Part shown: piece after piece, positions 25,200-35,482 of the stretch
How positions within the stretch are numbered: the first letter of the stretch is position 1
Layout of the letters: each line of letters opens with the position of its first letter
Assembly (NCBI RefSeq): GCF_014518315.1
Contig: NZ_JACVEL010000003.1
Location: 310,001-374,000, forward strand
Reading direction: 5' to 3'
Source: Taishania pollutisoli
GTDB taxonomy: Bacteria; Bacteroidota; Bacteroidia; Flavobacteriales_D; Crocinitomicaceae
Length of the DNA stretch: 64,000 bases
Notes under the pieces: generated by a model
Databases searched by the model: none
What the model was told of the DNA's origin: nothing
The model's input: only the letters and a program-made list of their open reading frames with translations
Translations under genes and position numbers: made by a program

Positions 25200-25997
25200 A
25201 TGCAAATACGAAAACATCCTTTTGGTTCAACGCTGGAAGCACTGATTTACCCGTTTTTACTGGTGGCATTGTTGTGGATTATCCAATGGATTGATGCGCT
25301 TTCTTCCCTTGATTTTTACAAATGGGGGCTGCTTCCCCGTTCGGTGGAAGGATTGAAAGGGATTCTTTTCATGCCATTATTACATTCCCAGCAAGACATC
25401 CATCACGTACTCAATAATTCTGTCACGTTGTATCTGATGTTGGCGGTACTTATTTATTATTACCGGGATATTGCACTGAAAGTCTTTTTGTTATTGTGGG
25501 TAATGACTGGTGCATTGGTGTGGATATATGCAGAAAACCACGGATCTTATCACATCGGCATAAGTGGTGTAATTTATGGGTTGTTAGGATTTTTGTTTAC
25601 TTCAGGAGTCCTTCGACGATACCTGCCTCTTCAGGCAATTTCCATGTTTATTATTTTCATTTACGGAAATATGATCTGGGGAATTTTCCCGATTCGTGCG
25701 AATGTTTCGTGGGAAGGACACTTCATGGGCTTAGTAGCTGGTGTGATTCTGGCATTTGTATACAAGCGGGATGCCGTACAACGTCCGAAATACCAATACG
25801 AAATTGAAAAAGAACTGGGAATTGAACCACCCGATCTGGAAGGTCAATGGATTGCACGACAACAGGAATTACGTCGACAACAGGAAGAAGAGCAACGAAG
25901 AGCGGCCGGTTATTACATCGTTTACCATTACATTCCAAACAATCCTGAGCCTACGGAAGAAGATCCTTCAATGGACGAAAACGATGGGCAACAGTAG
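25200..25997 (+). CDS. Rhomboid-family intramembrane serine protease
   Basis: A 265-residue integral membrane protein with about six hydrophobic helices. The catalytic Ser is in GISGVIYG (Ser122) and the catalytic His in WEGHFMG (His174); an HHVLNNS segment in loop 1 also fits the family. The last 60 or so residues are a soluble Arg/Gln/Glu-rich cytoplasmic tail (ARQQELRRQQEEEQRR, probably a coiled coil). Rhomboids cut transmembrane helices of substrate proteins. The C-terminal coding end overlaps the convergent histidine phosphatase gene by 47 bases. Confidence 0.92.
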   Translation: MQIRKHPFGSTLEALIYPFLLVALLWIIQWIDALSSLDFYKWGLLPRSVEGLKGILFMPLLHSQQDIHHVLNNSVTLYLMLAVLIYYYRDIALKVFLLLWVMTGALVWIYAENHGSYHIGISGVIYGLLGFLFTSGVLRRYLPLQAISMFIIFIYGNMIWGIFPIRANVSWEGHFMGLVAGVILAFVYKRDAVQRPKYQYEIEKELGIEPPDLEGQWIARQQELRRQQEEEQRRAAGYYIVYHYIPNNPEPTEEDPSMDENDGQQ

Positions 25998-26442
25998 CGA
26001 GACCTCTGCTGGTTTCTGCCCAGGAATCACATGTAAATGTCAGGTGAATGAACTCTCCGGTAGCCATTTCGGTATAGTACTCACTAAAATAACCGGCCAA
26101 ATCCGAAATACCAAAATTATGTCCGATGATCAACAGATCATTTCCGGAGGTATGCTTCCATAGTTTATTCAGGATATTGGTATGTGAGACGAGGTACAAA
26201 TCTTCAAAAAATACAGGGGGTAGCACATCAATGGTTGCCTGGATTCCTTCATAGGTCTGCCGGGTTCGTTTTGCAGATGAAACCCAGCAATCCGTCTGTT
26301 TATTAAGTGGATACCGTTCGAAATATCGGTTCAGTTCTTTCAACTGGTGGAGGCCCTTTGGCAACAATTCCCGATCAAAATCGCTTCCGGTAGGAGATTC
26401 CTGGTTGGTTTTTGCATGACGGAGCAGGTATAAATGTTTCAT
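25951..26442 (-). CDS. SixA-like histidine phosphatase
   Basis: A 163-residue protein of the histidine phosphatase superfamily, in the small SixA-like branch. The phosphohistidine motif is LLRHAKT (RHA, residues 7-9); SSAKRTRQT is the second arginine motif and LLIIGHNFGI the second histidine. SixA proteins remove phosphate from phosphohistidine, for example on phosphotransfer proteins. It runs convergently into the rhomboid gene, overlapping its 3' 47 bases. The start is close to the metG promoter region (divergent). Confidence 0.87.
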   Translation of the reverse strand: MKHLYLLRHAKTNQESPTGSDFDRELLPKGLHQLKELNRYFERYPLNKQTDCWVSSAKRTRQTYEGIQATIDVLPPVFFEDLYLVSHTNILNKLWKHTSGNDLLIIGHNFGISDLAGYFSEYYTEMATGEFIHLTFTCDSWAETSRGLATVAHRFRPLKDLLP

Positions 26443-26540
26443 ATCAAATCAATGTATACGCTGAAATTACGAAGATTTTATTTACCTGAATCCTGTTCCA
26501 CAATCTTTCTTTCACCAATCGTCCGTTTTCCAATTTACAC

Positions 26541-26548
26541 TATCTTTG
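26541..26548 (+). promoter_or_regulatory. Promoter -7 box of metG
   Basis: TATCTTTG matches TAnnTTTG and lies 20 bases before the ATG at 26569. It supports that start over the in-frame ATG at 26434, which would be upstream of the promoter. Confidence 0.7.
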
Positions 26549-26568
26549 CAACCATTGAACAAATTTGT

Positions 26569-28629
26569 ATGCAAAAGAATAAATACACAGTAACAGCAGC
26601 GCTTCCGTATGCCAACGGACCCATTCACTTAGGACATGTCGCGGGAGTTTATCTTCCGGCCGATATTTTTGTGCGTTTCCTGCGAATGAACGGGCACGAT
26701 GTGGCATTTATCTGTGGAAGTGATGAAAATGGTGCTGCCATTACGTTGCGTGCAAAAAAAGAAGGAATTACACCCCAGGAAATTGTAGATAAATACAATC
26801 AAATCATTGGTGATTCATTCAAAGATTTTGGGATTTCATTTGATATCTTTCACCGCACTTCCTCGAAACTACACCACGAAACAGCGCAAGACTTTTTCAA
26901 AGTATTGGAAGAAAAAGGGAAGTTTACACAGGAAACAAGCGAACAATATTACGACGAAGAATTTAATCAATTTCTGGCAGATCGTTACATTACCGGAGAA
27001 TGCCCGAAATGTCATTCACCAAATGCTTACGGGGATCAATGTGAAAAATGTGGTTCTTCACTGAATCCGTTGGAATTGATCAACCCGGTTTCTACACTGA
27101 GTGGAAAAACACCGGTATTAAAACAGACTTCTCATTGGTACCTGCCGATGGAACGGCATGAAGAATGGTTGAAAGAATGGATCAGGCAAGGAACACTGGA
27201 TGGTGTGCAGCAACACGATCCGAAGAAGTGGAAAAACCAGGTAGTTGGGCAATGCATGTCGTGGATCGATGGTGGTCTGCGTCCGCGTGCCATGACCAGA
27301 GACCTTGATTGGGGGGTGAAAGTACCGCTTCCAAATAGCGAAGGGAAAGTATTGTACGTGTGGCTGGATGCCCCGATCGGGTACATTTCGGCAACGAAGC
27401 AATGGGCACTTGACAACAATAAAAACTGGGAAGATTACTGGACAGGTGATCGAAAACTGGTGCATTTCATTGGAAAAGACAACATCGTATTCCATACCAT
27501 CATTTTCCCGATCCTGTTGAAAGATCATGGAGGTTTGATCCTGCCGGACAACGTTCCTGCGTATGAATTCCTGAACCTGGAAGGAGAAAAGTTCTCTACC
27601 TCACGCAATTGGGCGGTGTGGTTGCACGAATACATCGCTGCATACCCGGATAAGCTGGATGAGTTGAAGTATGTGTTGACCTCCATTGCTCCGGAAAACA
27701 AAGACAGCGAATTTACCTGGAAAGAATACCAGGCACGTATCAATAACGAATTGGCGGATATTCTTGGAAACTTTGTCAACAGAGCGTTGGTTCTGACACA
27801 AAAGTATTACGAAGGAAAAGTTCCTGCATTGGGACAGCTCACGGCTGAAGATCAGGCGGTATTGGATGAAATGAAAGCCATTCCTGAACGCATCAGTCAA
27901 TTGGTATATGATTACAAATTGCGGGAAGCACAGGCAGAAGCAATGAACCTGGCACGTTTGGGGAATAAATACCTGGCGGATACGGAGCCGTGGAAACTGG
28001 TAAAAGAAAATCCGGGACGTGTAGAAACAATCATGAACATTGCGCTGCAGATTACAGCTAATCTCAGCATTGTACTCCAACCGTTCTTGCCAAAAACAGC
28101 AGAAAAACTGGGGCAATTCCTGCATTTTGACACCAACACATGGGATTTAGCAGGAAAATCAGACATTTTGCCGGCAGGACATTTAACGGAAAAACCGGAA
28201 ATTTTGTACACAAAAATTGAAGATACATTGGTAGAACAGGAAGTTGAAAAATTGAAACAATCGAATCAAGTATCTTCGACTGTTGATTTCCCTGCACAGA
28301 AAGAAGCTGCTTCTTTTGATGATTTTACGAAGATGGACATTCGTTTGGGAACCATCCTGGAAGCAGAAAAAGTGGAAAAAGCAGACAAGTTACTGAAATT
28401 GCTGATCGATACGGGGATTGACAAGCGTACAATTGTGTCGGGAATAGCGGCGCATTACAAACCAGAGGATGTGGTTGGTAAGACGGTTGCTGTGCTCATC
28501 AACCTGGAACCGAGAAAAATCCGCGGGGTAGAATCACAGGGAATGATCCTGATGGCTGAAAATGCTGAAGGTGAACTGAGTTTTATGGTCCCTGAAAAAG
28601 GATTCGGAGCAGGATTCGAAATACGGTAA
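26569..28629 (+). CDS. metG: Methionyl-tRNA synthetase with C-terminal tRNA-binding domain
   Basis: A 686-residue class I synthetase that charges tRNA-Met. The N-terminal PYANGPIHLGH holds the HIGH motif; the zinc knuckle is CPKCHSPNAYGDQCEKCGSS; the KMSKS loop appears as FSTSRNW. The final 110 residues (FTKMDIRLGTILEAEKVEKA onward) are the EMAP/Trbp111-like tRNA-binding domain that dimerises the enzyme. The frame is open a further 135 bases upstream, but those codons precede the promoter box and are not synthetase-like. It is probably monocistronic. Confidence 0.97.
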   Translation: MQKNKYTVTAALPYANGPIHLGHVAGVYLPADIFVRFLRMNGHDVAFICGSDENGAAITLRAKKEGITPQEIVDKYNQIIGDSFKDFGISFDIFHRTSSKLHHETAQDFFKVLEEKGKFTQETSEQYYDEEFNQFLADRYITGECPKCHSPNAYGDQCEKCGSSLNPLELINPVSTLSGKTPVLKQTSHWYLPMERHEEWLKEWIRQGTLDGVQQHDPKKWKNQVVGQCMSWIDGGLRPRAMTRDLDWGVKVPLPNSEGKVLYVWLDAPIGYISATKQWALDNNKNWEDYWTGDRKLVHFIGKDNIVFHTIIFPILLKDHGGLILPDNVPAYEFLNLEGEKFSTSRNWAVWLHEYIAAYPDKLDELKYVLTSIAPENKDSEFTWKEYQARINNELADILGNFVNRALVLTQKYYEGKVPALGQLTAEDQAVLDEMKAIPERISQLVYDYKLREAQAEAMNLARLGNKYLADTEPWKLVKENPGRVETIMNIALQITANLSIVLQPFLPKTAEKLGQFLHFDTNTWDLAGKSDILPAGHLTEKPEILYTKIEDTLVEQEVEKLKQSNQVSSTVDFPAQKEAASFDDFTKMDIRLGTILEAEKVEKADKLLKLLIDTGIDKRTIVSGIAAHYKPEDVVGKTVAVLINLEPRKIRGVESQGMILMAENAEGELSFMVPEKGFGAGFEIR

Positions 28630-28709
28630 TGTCTCGTGTACGTGTCAATGAATTTACTTCTTCTCAATAATTTATCGGGATCTGTGCGGCTTCTGCAGCA
28701 AAAACTCCA

Positions 28710-28717
28710 TACCTTTG
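28710..28717 (+). promoter_or_regulatory. Promoter -7 box of the YgiQ-like gene
   Basis: TACCTTTG matches TAnnTTTG, 4 bases before the predicted ATG at 28722. This implies a near-leaderless transcript or use of a slightly later start. Confidence 0.55.
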
Positions 28718-28721
28718 CACA

Positions 28722-30623
28722 ATGAATGAACAGCGGCCGATAACGGATTGGCTTCCACTAACCATGAAAGAAGTGGAAAAAAGGGGATGGGACGAAATAG
28801 ACGTTGTCCTGATCTCAGGAGATGCCTATGTGGATCATCCGGCTTTCGGTACTGCTGTAGTAGGCCGTGTAATCGAAGATGAAGGTTTTCGTATTGCCAT
28901 TGTTGCACAGCCCAACTGGAAGGACGACCTGCGCGATTTTAAAAAATTCGGGAAACCCAAGTATTTCTTTGGTGTAACAGCCGGTTGTATGGATTCGATG
29001 GTGAATCATTACACGGCAAATAAACGCTTGCGGTCTACTGATGCCTACACTCCCGGAGGACAGGCGGGTTTTCGTCCCGATTATGCAACAATTGTTTATT
29101 CTAAAATCCTCAAAGAATTGTATCCGGATGTTCCGGTACTGATCGGAGGAATTGAAGCGTCCTTGCGACGTGTTACCCACTACGATTACTGGTCAGATCA
29201 GTTGAAACCAAGTATTTTGGTTGATTCTGGCGCTGATTTGCTGGTTTATGGAATGGGTGATCAACCCTTGCGTGAATTATTGCGACTACTCAAAAAGGGG
29301 GTTCCGTTCTCCAACCTGAAGACAATTAAACAGGTTGCTTTTTTGCAGGACGCTGCGGACGAACTTCCGAAGAACAAATCGTGGGAAACAGTCGAATTGT
29401 CCAGCCATGAAGCATGTCTGGAGGATAAGATCAAATATGCGGCGAACTTCAAGATCGTTGAAGTGGAATCCAATAAATGGCAAGCAAACCGTATCATCCA
29501 ATATGCCGGAGACAAACGATTGGTGATCAATCCACCGTACAAAACAATGACGGAAACAGAGATTGATCAGAGTTTTGACTTGCCGTATACCCGGGAACCA
29601 CACCCGAAATACAAGAAACGGGGAGCAATTCCTGCGTTTGACATGATCAAGTTTTCGATCAATATGCACCGCGGATGCTTCGGAGGATGCAGTTTCTGTA
29701 CAATTTCCGCTCACCAGGGGAAATTCATAGCATCCCGTAGTGAAAAATCGATTTTGAATGAATTGGAACAAGTGGTTGCCGATCCGGAGTTCAAAGGATA
29801 TATTTCCGATCTCGGAGGGCCATCTGCGAATATGTATCGGATGCAGGGGAAGGACGAGGCGATCTGTGCACGTTGTTCTTCGCCGAGTTGTATTCACCCG
29901 GTAATCTGCAATAACCTCGATACGAATCACAAGCACATGACGGAATTGTACCGCAAGGTGGACCAGCATCCGAAAGTGAAGAAAGCATTCATCGGTTCCG
30001 GGATCCGGTACGATTTATTGGTCGATGATTTCAATAAAAATAACAACGACGGGAACCACGACGAATACATTGAACAATTGATTACGCGCCACGTCAGCGG
30101 GCGACTGAAAGTAGCCCCGGAGCATACCTCCGACGCAACGTTGCGCATTATGCGTAAACCATCGTTCAAGTACTTCCATAAATTCAAGGAAAAATACGAT
30201 CGTATTTCAGAGAAAAACAACCTGAAACAACAATTGATTCCGTACTTCATTTCTTCGCACCCGGGATGTGAGGAGGTGGATATGGCAAATCTTGCTGCAG
30301 AAACCAAAGATATGGGATTTCAATTGGAGCAGGTACAGGATTTTACTCCAACACCAATGACGGTCGCTACGGTGATTTACTACAGCGGTGTACATCCATA
30401 TACCCTCAAACCTGTAAAAACGGTAAAAACACGGGAAGAAAAGCAAAATCAGAATAAATTTTTCTTCTGGTACAAAAAAGAAAACCGTGACTGGATCCGC
30501 AGACGTTTGCAACAGGCCAACCGCCCGGATTTGATTGAAAAACTATTGGAAGAACCCACATCTGAATCGCAGCAAAAGAAACCCATGCCGAAATGGTTGG
30601 AAGATCGACGAAAGAAGAAGTAG
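28722..30623 (+). CDS. YgiQ family radical SAM protein (UPF0313)
   Basis: A 633-residue protein. The N-terminal half is the YgiQ N-terminal domain (ISGDAYVDHPAFG, then GGIEASLRRVTHYDYWSD). The radical SAM core begins with HRGCFGGCSFC, whose CxxxCxxC holds the 4Fe-4S cluster, near residue 320. The Cys-containing ARCSSPSCIHP segment about 60 residues later could bind a second cluster. The C-terminal tail is basic (KKPMPKWLEDRRKKK). The family is widespread and its substrate is not known to me. It is preceded by its own promoter box and is not in an obvious operon. Confidence 0.93.
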   Translation: MNEQRPITDWLPLTMKEVEKRGWDEIDVVLISGDAYVDHPAFGTAVVGRVIEDEGFRIAIVAQPNWKDDLRDFKKFGKPKYFFGVTAGCMDSMVNHYTANKRLRSTDAYTPGGQAGFRPDYATIVYSKILKELYPDVPVLIGGIEASLRRVTHYDYWSDQLKPSILVDSGADLLVYGMGDQPLRELLRLLKKGVPFSNLKTIKQVAFLQDAADELPKNKSWETVELSSHEACLEDKIKYAANFKIVEVESNKWQANRIIQYAGDKRLVINPPYKTMTETEIDQSFDLPYTREPHPKYKKRGAIPAFDMIKFSINMHRGCFGGCSFCTISAHQGKFIASRSEKSILNELEQVVADPEFKGYISDLGGPSANMYRMQGKDEAICARCSSPSCIHPVICNNLDTNHKHMTELYRKVDQHPKVKKAFIGSGIRYDLLVDDFNKNNNDGNHDEYIEQLITRHVSGRLKVAPEHTSDATLRIMRKPSFKYFHKFKEKYDRISEKNNLKQQLIPYFISSHPGCEEVDMANLAAETKDMGFQLEQVQDFTPTPMTVATVIYYSGVHPYTLKPVKTVKTREEKQNQNKFFFWYKKENRDWIRRRLQQANRPDLIEKLLEEPTSESQQKKPMPKWLEDRRKKK

Positions 30624-30839
30624 ATGTTCTCTTTCTTCGTAATTTCGAAATGATGAGTTGTTGAAAAAGATAACCTGTTGCTCCATTTATCACTTTTCTT
30701 TCTACATTCAGTTGCGAAGCTCAACAGAGGAAAATACTATCCATTTCAATCCATTATCATCTGGACAACAACGGCGATTCGCCATCAGAAATAGGATTCA
30801 TTGTAACATGTGAAATAATGGAAATGTATAGGATACAAA

Positions 30840-30870
30840 AAATGCCGATTACTTTTCATAACCGGCATTT
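30840..30870. terminator. Bidirectional terminator between ygiQ-like gene and nrdA
   Basis: AAATGCCG (30840-30847) pairs with CGGCATTT (30863-30870) across a 15-base loop. A T-rich tail follows on the right and an A-rich tract precedes on the left (T-rich on the - strand). It therefore fits both convergent transcripts. Confidence 0.7.
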
Positions 30871-30911
30871 GTATTTTTAGTGTGTTGTTGTTTTAATGTA
30901 TCTTGTTGATA

Positions 30912-33272
30912 TCACCCTGAACACATTTCACATGCGTCCGGATTGTCCAGTGAACATGCGATTGCGGCCTGCTGCTCTTCAACCGTTTGAGTTTTCACTT
31001 CTTCTACAACGTTTTTATCAATTGTAAACTTGATTGCATCCGTCGCTGCTTTTGTACGCAGGTAATACATTCCCGTTTTCAATCCTTTTTCCCATCCGTA
31101 GAAATGCATGGAAGTCAATTTTCCAAAGTTTGCATTTTCCATGAAAATATTCAACGATTGAGACTGACAAATGTATGCTCCGCGATCTGCCGCCTGATCA
31201 ATGATTGCCTTTTGAGAAATTTCCCACGCTGTTTTGTAGAGGTCTTTCAATCGTTGCGGAATTTCATTGATGTTTTGGATAGAACCGTTGGATGCCATGA
31301 TTTTCTGACGCATTTCTTTGCTCCACAATCCTTCTTTTACCAAATCCTTCAGCAAGTGTTTGTTCACAATAATAAACTCACCTGACAGTACGCGACGTGT
31401 ATAAATGTTAGAAGTGTATGGCTCAAAACATTCGTTGTTACCCAAAATCTGGGCAGTTGAAGCCGTTGGCATCGGTGCCAATAACAGTGAGTTGCGGATT
31501 CCGTGTTTTTTCACTTCTTCTTTCAATACATCCCACTCCCAACGGCTGGTTGGAGTCACATTCCACATGTCGAACTGGAAGATTCCTTTAGAAGCCGGAG
31601 AACCTGCAAATGTCTGGTAAGGACCATCCACTTTTGCCAAATCTTTAGAAGCAGTCATTGCTGCGTAATAAATCGTTTCGAAAACCTCACGGTTCAATGC
31701 ACGTGCTTCTTCCGATTCAAACGGATATCCCAACAAGATGAACGCATCAGCCAATCCCTGTACTCCCAATCCGATCGGACGGTGGCGGAAATTGGAGTTT
31801 TTCGCTTCTTCTACCGGATAGTAGTTCTCATCAATGATCTTATTCAGGTTCAAAGTCGCCTGATATGTTACTTCAAACAATTTATCGTGATCAAACGTTC
31901 CTTCTTCCGTCACAAATTTCGGCAATGCCAGTGACGCCAGGTTACAAACGGCAATCTCATCCGGAGCAGTGTACTCGATAATTTCCGTACACAGGTTGGA
32001 AGACTTGATTACTCCCAGGTTTTGCTGGTTGGATTTCGCATTTGCTGCATCTTTGTACAACATGTATGGTGTTCCTGTCTCAATTTGAGATTCCAGAATT
32101 TTGAACCACAAGTCTTGTGCTTTGATTGTTTTTCTTCCTTTTCCTTCTGCTTCGTATCGTGTGTACAACGCCTCAAATTCTGCACTGTGTGTTTCAGAAA
32201 GCCCCGGGCACTCGTGCGGACACATCAAGGTCCAGTCTCCGTTGTCTTTCACACGCTGCATGAACAAGTCCGGAATCCACAATGCGTAGAATAAATCGCG
32301 TGCACGCTGTTCTTCTTTCCCGTGATTCTTTTTCAGATCAAGGAAATCGAATACATCCGCATGCCATGGTTCCAGGTACATCGCGAAAGAACCTTTTCTC
32401 TTTCCTCCTCCCTGGTCAACGTAACGTGCTGTATCGTTGAATACACGCAACATCGGAACAATTCCGTTGGACGTTCCGTTTGTCCCTTTGATGTAAGAAC
32501 CTGTTGCACGGATGTCGTGAATTGCCAAACCAATTCCTCCTGCGGATTGAGAGATTTGGGCACACGACCTCAACGTCTCATAAATTCCTGAAATGCTGTC
32601 CTCTTTCATTGTCAGCAAGAAACAAGAAGACATTTGCGGCTTCGGTGTTCCTGAGTTGAACAATGTTGGTGTAGCATGTGTAAACCATCCTTCTGACATC
32701 AGGTTGTAGGTCTTCAACGCTGCCTGAATATCTGTTTTGTGGATTCCTACGGCAACACGCATCAGCATCTGCTGCGGACGTTCAACAATCTGTCCGTCCA
32801 ACTTCAATAAGTAAGAACGCGTCAATGTTTTGAATCCGAAGTAATCGTAACGGAAATCACGGTCATAAATAATGCTTGAATCCAGCACTTCACGGTTTTC
32901 CATGATGATCGTGTATACATCATCAGCGATCAACGATGCATTCTGTCCCGTTTTCGGATCGATGTACTTGTACAGATCTTCAACAACTTCGGAAAATGAC
33001 TTTTTCGTCTCCTTGTGCAGGTTGGAAACGGCAATTCTCGATGCCAGTAACGCATAATCCGGGTGGTCGATTGTTCTGGCAGCAGCTACTTCAGCCGCCA
33101 GATTGTCCAGGTCTGTTGTCAATACACCATCGTAGATTCCTTCAATTACTTTCATGGCAACAGCTTCCGGAGAAACCAACGGATCAAGACCGTAGCACAT
33201 TTTCATAATTCTGGCTGTAATTTTGTCAAATTTTACAGCTTCTTTTCTTCCATCTCTTTTAATTACATACAT
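30912..33272 (-). CDS. nrdA: Ribonucleoside-diphosphate reductase alpha subunit (class Ia)
   Basis: A 786-residue catalytic subunit that reduces NDPs to dNDPs. An N-terminal ATP-cone allosteric domain ([15 protein letters not shown] onward) is followed by the barrel with [12 protein letters not shown] (first redox Cys), [15 protein letters not shown] (radical Cys region), and [22 protein letters not shown]. The C-terminal tail carries [14 protein letters not shown], the thiol pair that takes electrons from thioredoxin or glutaredoxin. nrdB lies 33 bases upstream on the same strand, giving an nrdB-nrdA operon with the beta gene first. Confidence 0.97.
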   Translation of the reverse strand: MYVIKRDGRKEAVKFDKITARIMKMCYGLDPLVSPEAVAMKVIEGIYDGVLTTDLDNLAAEVAAARTIDHPDYALLASRIAVSNLHKETKKSFSEVVEDLYKYIDPKTGQNASLIADDVYTIIMENREVLDSSIIYDRDFRYDYFGFKTLTRSYLLKLDGQIVERPQQMLMRVAVGIHKTDIQAALKTYNLMSEGWFTHATPTLFNSGTPKPQMSSCFLLTMKEDSISGIYETLRSCAQISQSAGGIGLAIHDIRATGSYIKGTNGTSNGIVPMLRVFNDTARYVDQGGGKRKGSFAMYLEPWHADVFDFLDLKKNHGKEEQRARDLFYALWIPDLFMQRVKDNGDWTLMCPHECPGLSETHSAEFEALYTRYEAEGKGRKTIKAQDLWFKILESQIETGTPYMLYKDAANAKSNQQNLGVIKSSNLCTEIIEYTAPDEIAVCNLASLALPKFVTEEGTFDHDKLFEVTYQATLNLNKIIDENYYPVEEAKNSNFRHRPIGLGVQGLADAFILLGYPFESEEARALNREVFETIYYAAMTASKDLAKVDGPYQTFAGSPASKGIFQFDMWNVTPTSRWEWDVLKEEVKKHGIRNSLLLAPMPTASTAQILGNNECFEPYTSNIYTRRVLSGEFIIVNKHLLKDLVKEGLWSKEMRQKIMASNGSIQNINEIPQRLKDLYKTAWEISQKAIIDQAADRGAYICQSQSLNIFMENANFGKLTSMHFYGWEKGLKTGMYYLRTKAATDAIKFTIDKNVVEEVKTQTVEEQQAAIACSLDNPDACEMCSG

Positions 33273-33305
33273 AGCAACCTAGTGTTTAATAGCTTTTAGT
33301 GGTTT

Positions 33306-34280
33306 TTAAAAATCTTCATCTAATGAGAACGTTTGGTTCTCTTTTCCTGCAAGGACACCTGCTTTTTGGTATTCTCCGACACGTTTTTCGAAGAAATTGG
33401 TTTTCCCCTGAATGGAGATCATTTCCATGAAATCGAACGGATTAGTTGCGTTAAATACCTTTTCATTCCCCAACTCAACCAACAGACGATCCGCTACAAA
33501 CTCAATGTATTGTTGCATCAGGTCACTGTTCATTCCGATCAGTTTTACCGGTAATGCATCTGTCACGAATTCTTTTTCAATCGCAACGGCATCTACAATG
33601 ATTTCCTTGATACGTTCTTTCGGTAATTTGTTGATCAGGTGATTGTTGTACAGCAAACATGCAAAGTCGCAGTGTAACCCTTCATCCCGTGAAATCAACT
33701 CGTTTGAGAACGTTAATCCGGGCATTAACCCGCGTTTCTTCAACCAGAAAATGGAGCAGAAAGATCCGGAGAAGAAGATTCCTTCTACCGCTGCAAAGGC
33801 AACGAGACGTTCCGCAAAAGATCCTTTATCGATCCAGCGCAGCGCCCAATCAGCTTTTTTCTTTACACAATCCAGTGTATCAATCGCGTTGAACAGGTAA
33901 TTTTTTTCATTGGTATCCTTGATGTACGTGTCAATCAGTAACGAATACGTCTCGGAGTGAATGTTTTCGATGGTCACCTGGAATCCGTAGAAAAACTTCG
34001 CTTCGGTATATTGAACTTCAGATAAGAAATTTTCTGCCAGATTCTCATTCACAATACCATCCGATGCTGCAAAAAATGCAAGAACGTGTTTGATAAAGTG
34101 ACGCTCATCGTCATTTAATTTGTTTTCCCAATCAATCAAGTCAGGAGCTAAATCAATTTCTTCTGCCGTCCAAAAACTAGCTTCAGCTTTTTTGTAGAAA
34201 GACCAAATGTCATCGTGTTGTATCGGGAACAATACGAAGCGACCTTTGTTCTCTTCCAAAATTGGTTCTAACTGTGCCAT
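33306..34280 (-). CDS. nrdB: Ribonucleoside-diphosphate reductase beta subunit
   Basis: A 324-residue diiron/tyrosyl-radical subunit. The segment ENIHSETY carries the iron ligands Glu and His and the radical Tyr in the same spacing as E. coli NrdB (E115, H118, Y122). RDEGLH supplies the second-half Glu and His, and ASDGIVNEN an early Asp. It therefore looks like an active class Ia beta subunit and not a Tyr-less variant. The ATG at 34280 follows a 446-base non-coding region. nrdA lies downstream. Confidence 0.97.
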   Translation of the reverse strand: MAQLEPILEENKGRFVLFPIQHDDIWSFYKKAEASFWTAEEIDLAPDLIDWENKLNDDERHFIKHVLAFFAASDGIVNENLAENFLSEVQYTEAKFFYGFQVTIENIHSETYSLLIDTYIKDTNEKNYLFNAIDTLDCVKKKADWALRWIDKGSFAERLVAFAAVEGIFFSGSFCSIFWLKKRGLMPGLTFSNELISRDEGLHCDFACLLYNNHLINKLPKERIKEIIVDAVAIEKEFVTDALPVKLIGMNSDLMQQYIEFVADRLLVELGNEKVFNATNPFDFMEMISIQGKTNFFEKRVGEYQKAGVLAGKENQTFSLDEDF

Positions 34281-34729
34281 CTTTATTTATTTAAAATCAA
34301 TACTAAATCCAGTCACTGCAGATTTGCATCCGCATGTGTAGTTGTTTATTAATCAAAACTTTTGTTTCCCTTTACAGACTCAGTTCAGTTCCTATTTCAA
34401 CCGGAGTCGGTTTCATCTGCAGGGGCATACAAAAGTTGTCAAAATTCTTTCTATTCGCAATTAAAGAAATTCACATTTTTGGGAGGTTATCAACATCTCA
34501 CCACCGAATCCCTTTGTTGACAATACTTAAAGAGGTTGTTAACACATCTTTAAAGATATTCACAGTTCAAATGACCCGTTTTGTCGATAAATTTTTTCAA
34601 TTCATCCGAACAGCCGTCAGATTAAGGTACTACATCCTACGGGATCATTTAACTATAAAATTAGGACACTTATTTTTTGTTGTCAATCGAAAAAAAATGT
34701 TATTTTAAACAATCAATTGTTGGTAGGTG
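34281..34729. promoter_or_regulatory. Long divergent control region between nrdB and comF
   Basis: About 450 AT-rich bases with no convincing ORF. It contains several DnaA-box-like strings: TTATCAACA (34487-34495), one mismatch from TTATCCACA; TTGTTAACA (34536-34544); and TATTCACA (34557-34564). TTGTTGACAA (34514-34523) is similar. I see no NrdR-box pair of the ACACwATATAT type. The region must hold promoters for nrdB (-) and comF (+). DnaA control of nrd is known in E. coli; here it is only suggested. Confidence 0.35.
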
Positions 34730-35479
34730 ATGAATGTTCAGCGATTTCAGGGGAAAGAGATAGAATCGGGATTTAAACGGTCGGTTGTATTCTCTTTTTG
34801 GGATGGTTTTGTACATTTACTCTTTCCGTCTTCCTGTATTGTATGCCAGGGGGAGTTGCTGAGAACGGAGCAAATATGCTGTTCTGTTTGCTTTTCCGAA
34901 CTGATGTTTACGCAATTCGAGAAAGCACGGGAACCGACCCCGCTCGATCAGCTGTTCTGGGGAAGAGTAGATGTTTCGGCAGCATACGCATTGTTGTATT
35001 ACGAAAAAACAAATACCGTAAAGCCGTTGCTCCGGGCGCTGAAATACGAAAACAGGTCGGATGTAGGTGTGTTCTTCGGTAAATTAATCGGAAATAAGCT
35101 GATAGAACTGAAGAGTTTTTCATCGGTTGAAGTCTTCATACCGGTCCCGATTCATCAAAAAAAGCGGTATGATCGCGGGTACAACCAAAGTGAGCAGTTG
35201 GTCAAAGGAATTTCTACCGTTTGGCGGCTTCCGGTGGATAAGAAAGTTGTGTCGAAACGCATGCACACGCAAAGTCAAACAAAATTAGGAAGGTTTAAGC
35301 GGTGGGATAATGTAGAGGATCAGTTCTATGTCAATACAGCAATTCGGCAATACAAACACATTGCATTGGTGGATGATGTGATTACAACAGGAGCCACATT
35401 GGAGGCAATCATACAACAGATTCGACTCATTTCTCCCGAAATTCAAATAAGTGTTATTAGCTTAGCACTCGCAAAATAG
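34730..35479 (+). CDS. comF: ComF family phosphoribosyltransferase-like protein
   Basis: A 249-residue ComF homologue. The N-terminal zinc-knuckle-like region CIVCQGELLRTEQICCSVC is followed by a phosphoribosyltransferase domain with the PRPP loop LVDDVITTGATLEA near residue 215. ComF is needed for DNA uptake in naturally competent bacteria, though it is also present in non-competent ones. GTG at 34727 could also start it, one codon before this ATG. The next gene starts 3 bases after its stop. Confidence 0.9.
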   Translation: MNVQRFQGKEIESGFKRSVVFSFWDGFVHLLFPSSCIVCQGELLRTEQICCSVCFSELMFTQFEKAREPTPLDQLFWGRVDVSAAYALLYYEKTNTVKPLLRALKYENRSDVGVFFGKLIGNKLIELKSFSSVEVFIPVPIHQKKRYDRGYNQSEQLVKGISTVWRLPVDKKVVSKRMHTQSQTKLGRFKRWDNVEDQFYVNTAIRQYKHIALVDDVITTGATLEAIIQQIRLISPEIQISVISLALAK

Positions 35480-35482
35480 TAT

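Noticed and set aside
25951-25997. An error or frameshift at the rhomboid/phosphatase overlap
   Set aside because: Both reading frames keep their expected domains and lengths; a 47-base convergent overlap of C-terminal tails is plausible.
26434-26568. A 45-residue N-terminal extension of MetG
   Set aside because: It precedes the promoter box at 26541, is not synthetase-like, and the ATG at 26569 gives the usual N-terminus.
34441-34570. A replication origin beside nrdB
   Set aside because: The DnaA-like boxes are imperfect and few, and no dnaA, dnaN or other origin marker gene is near.
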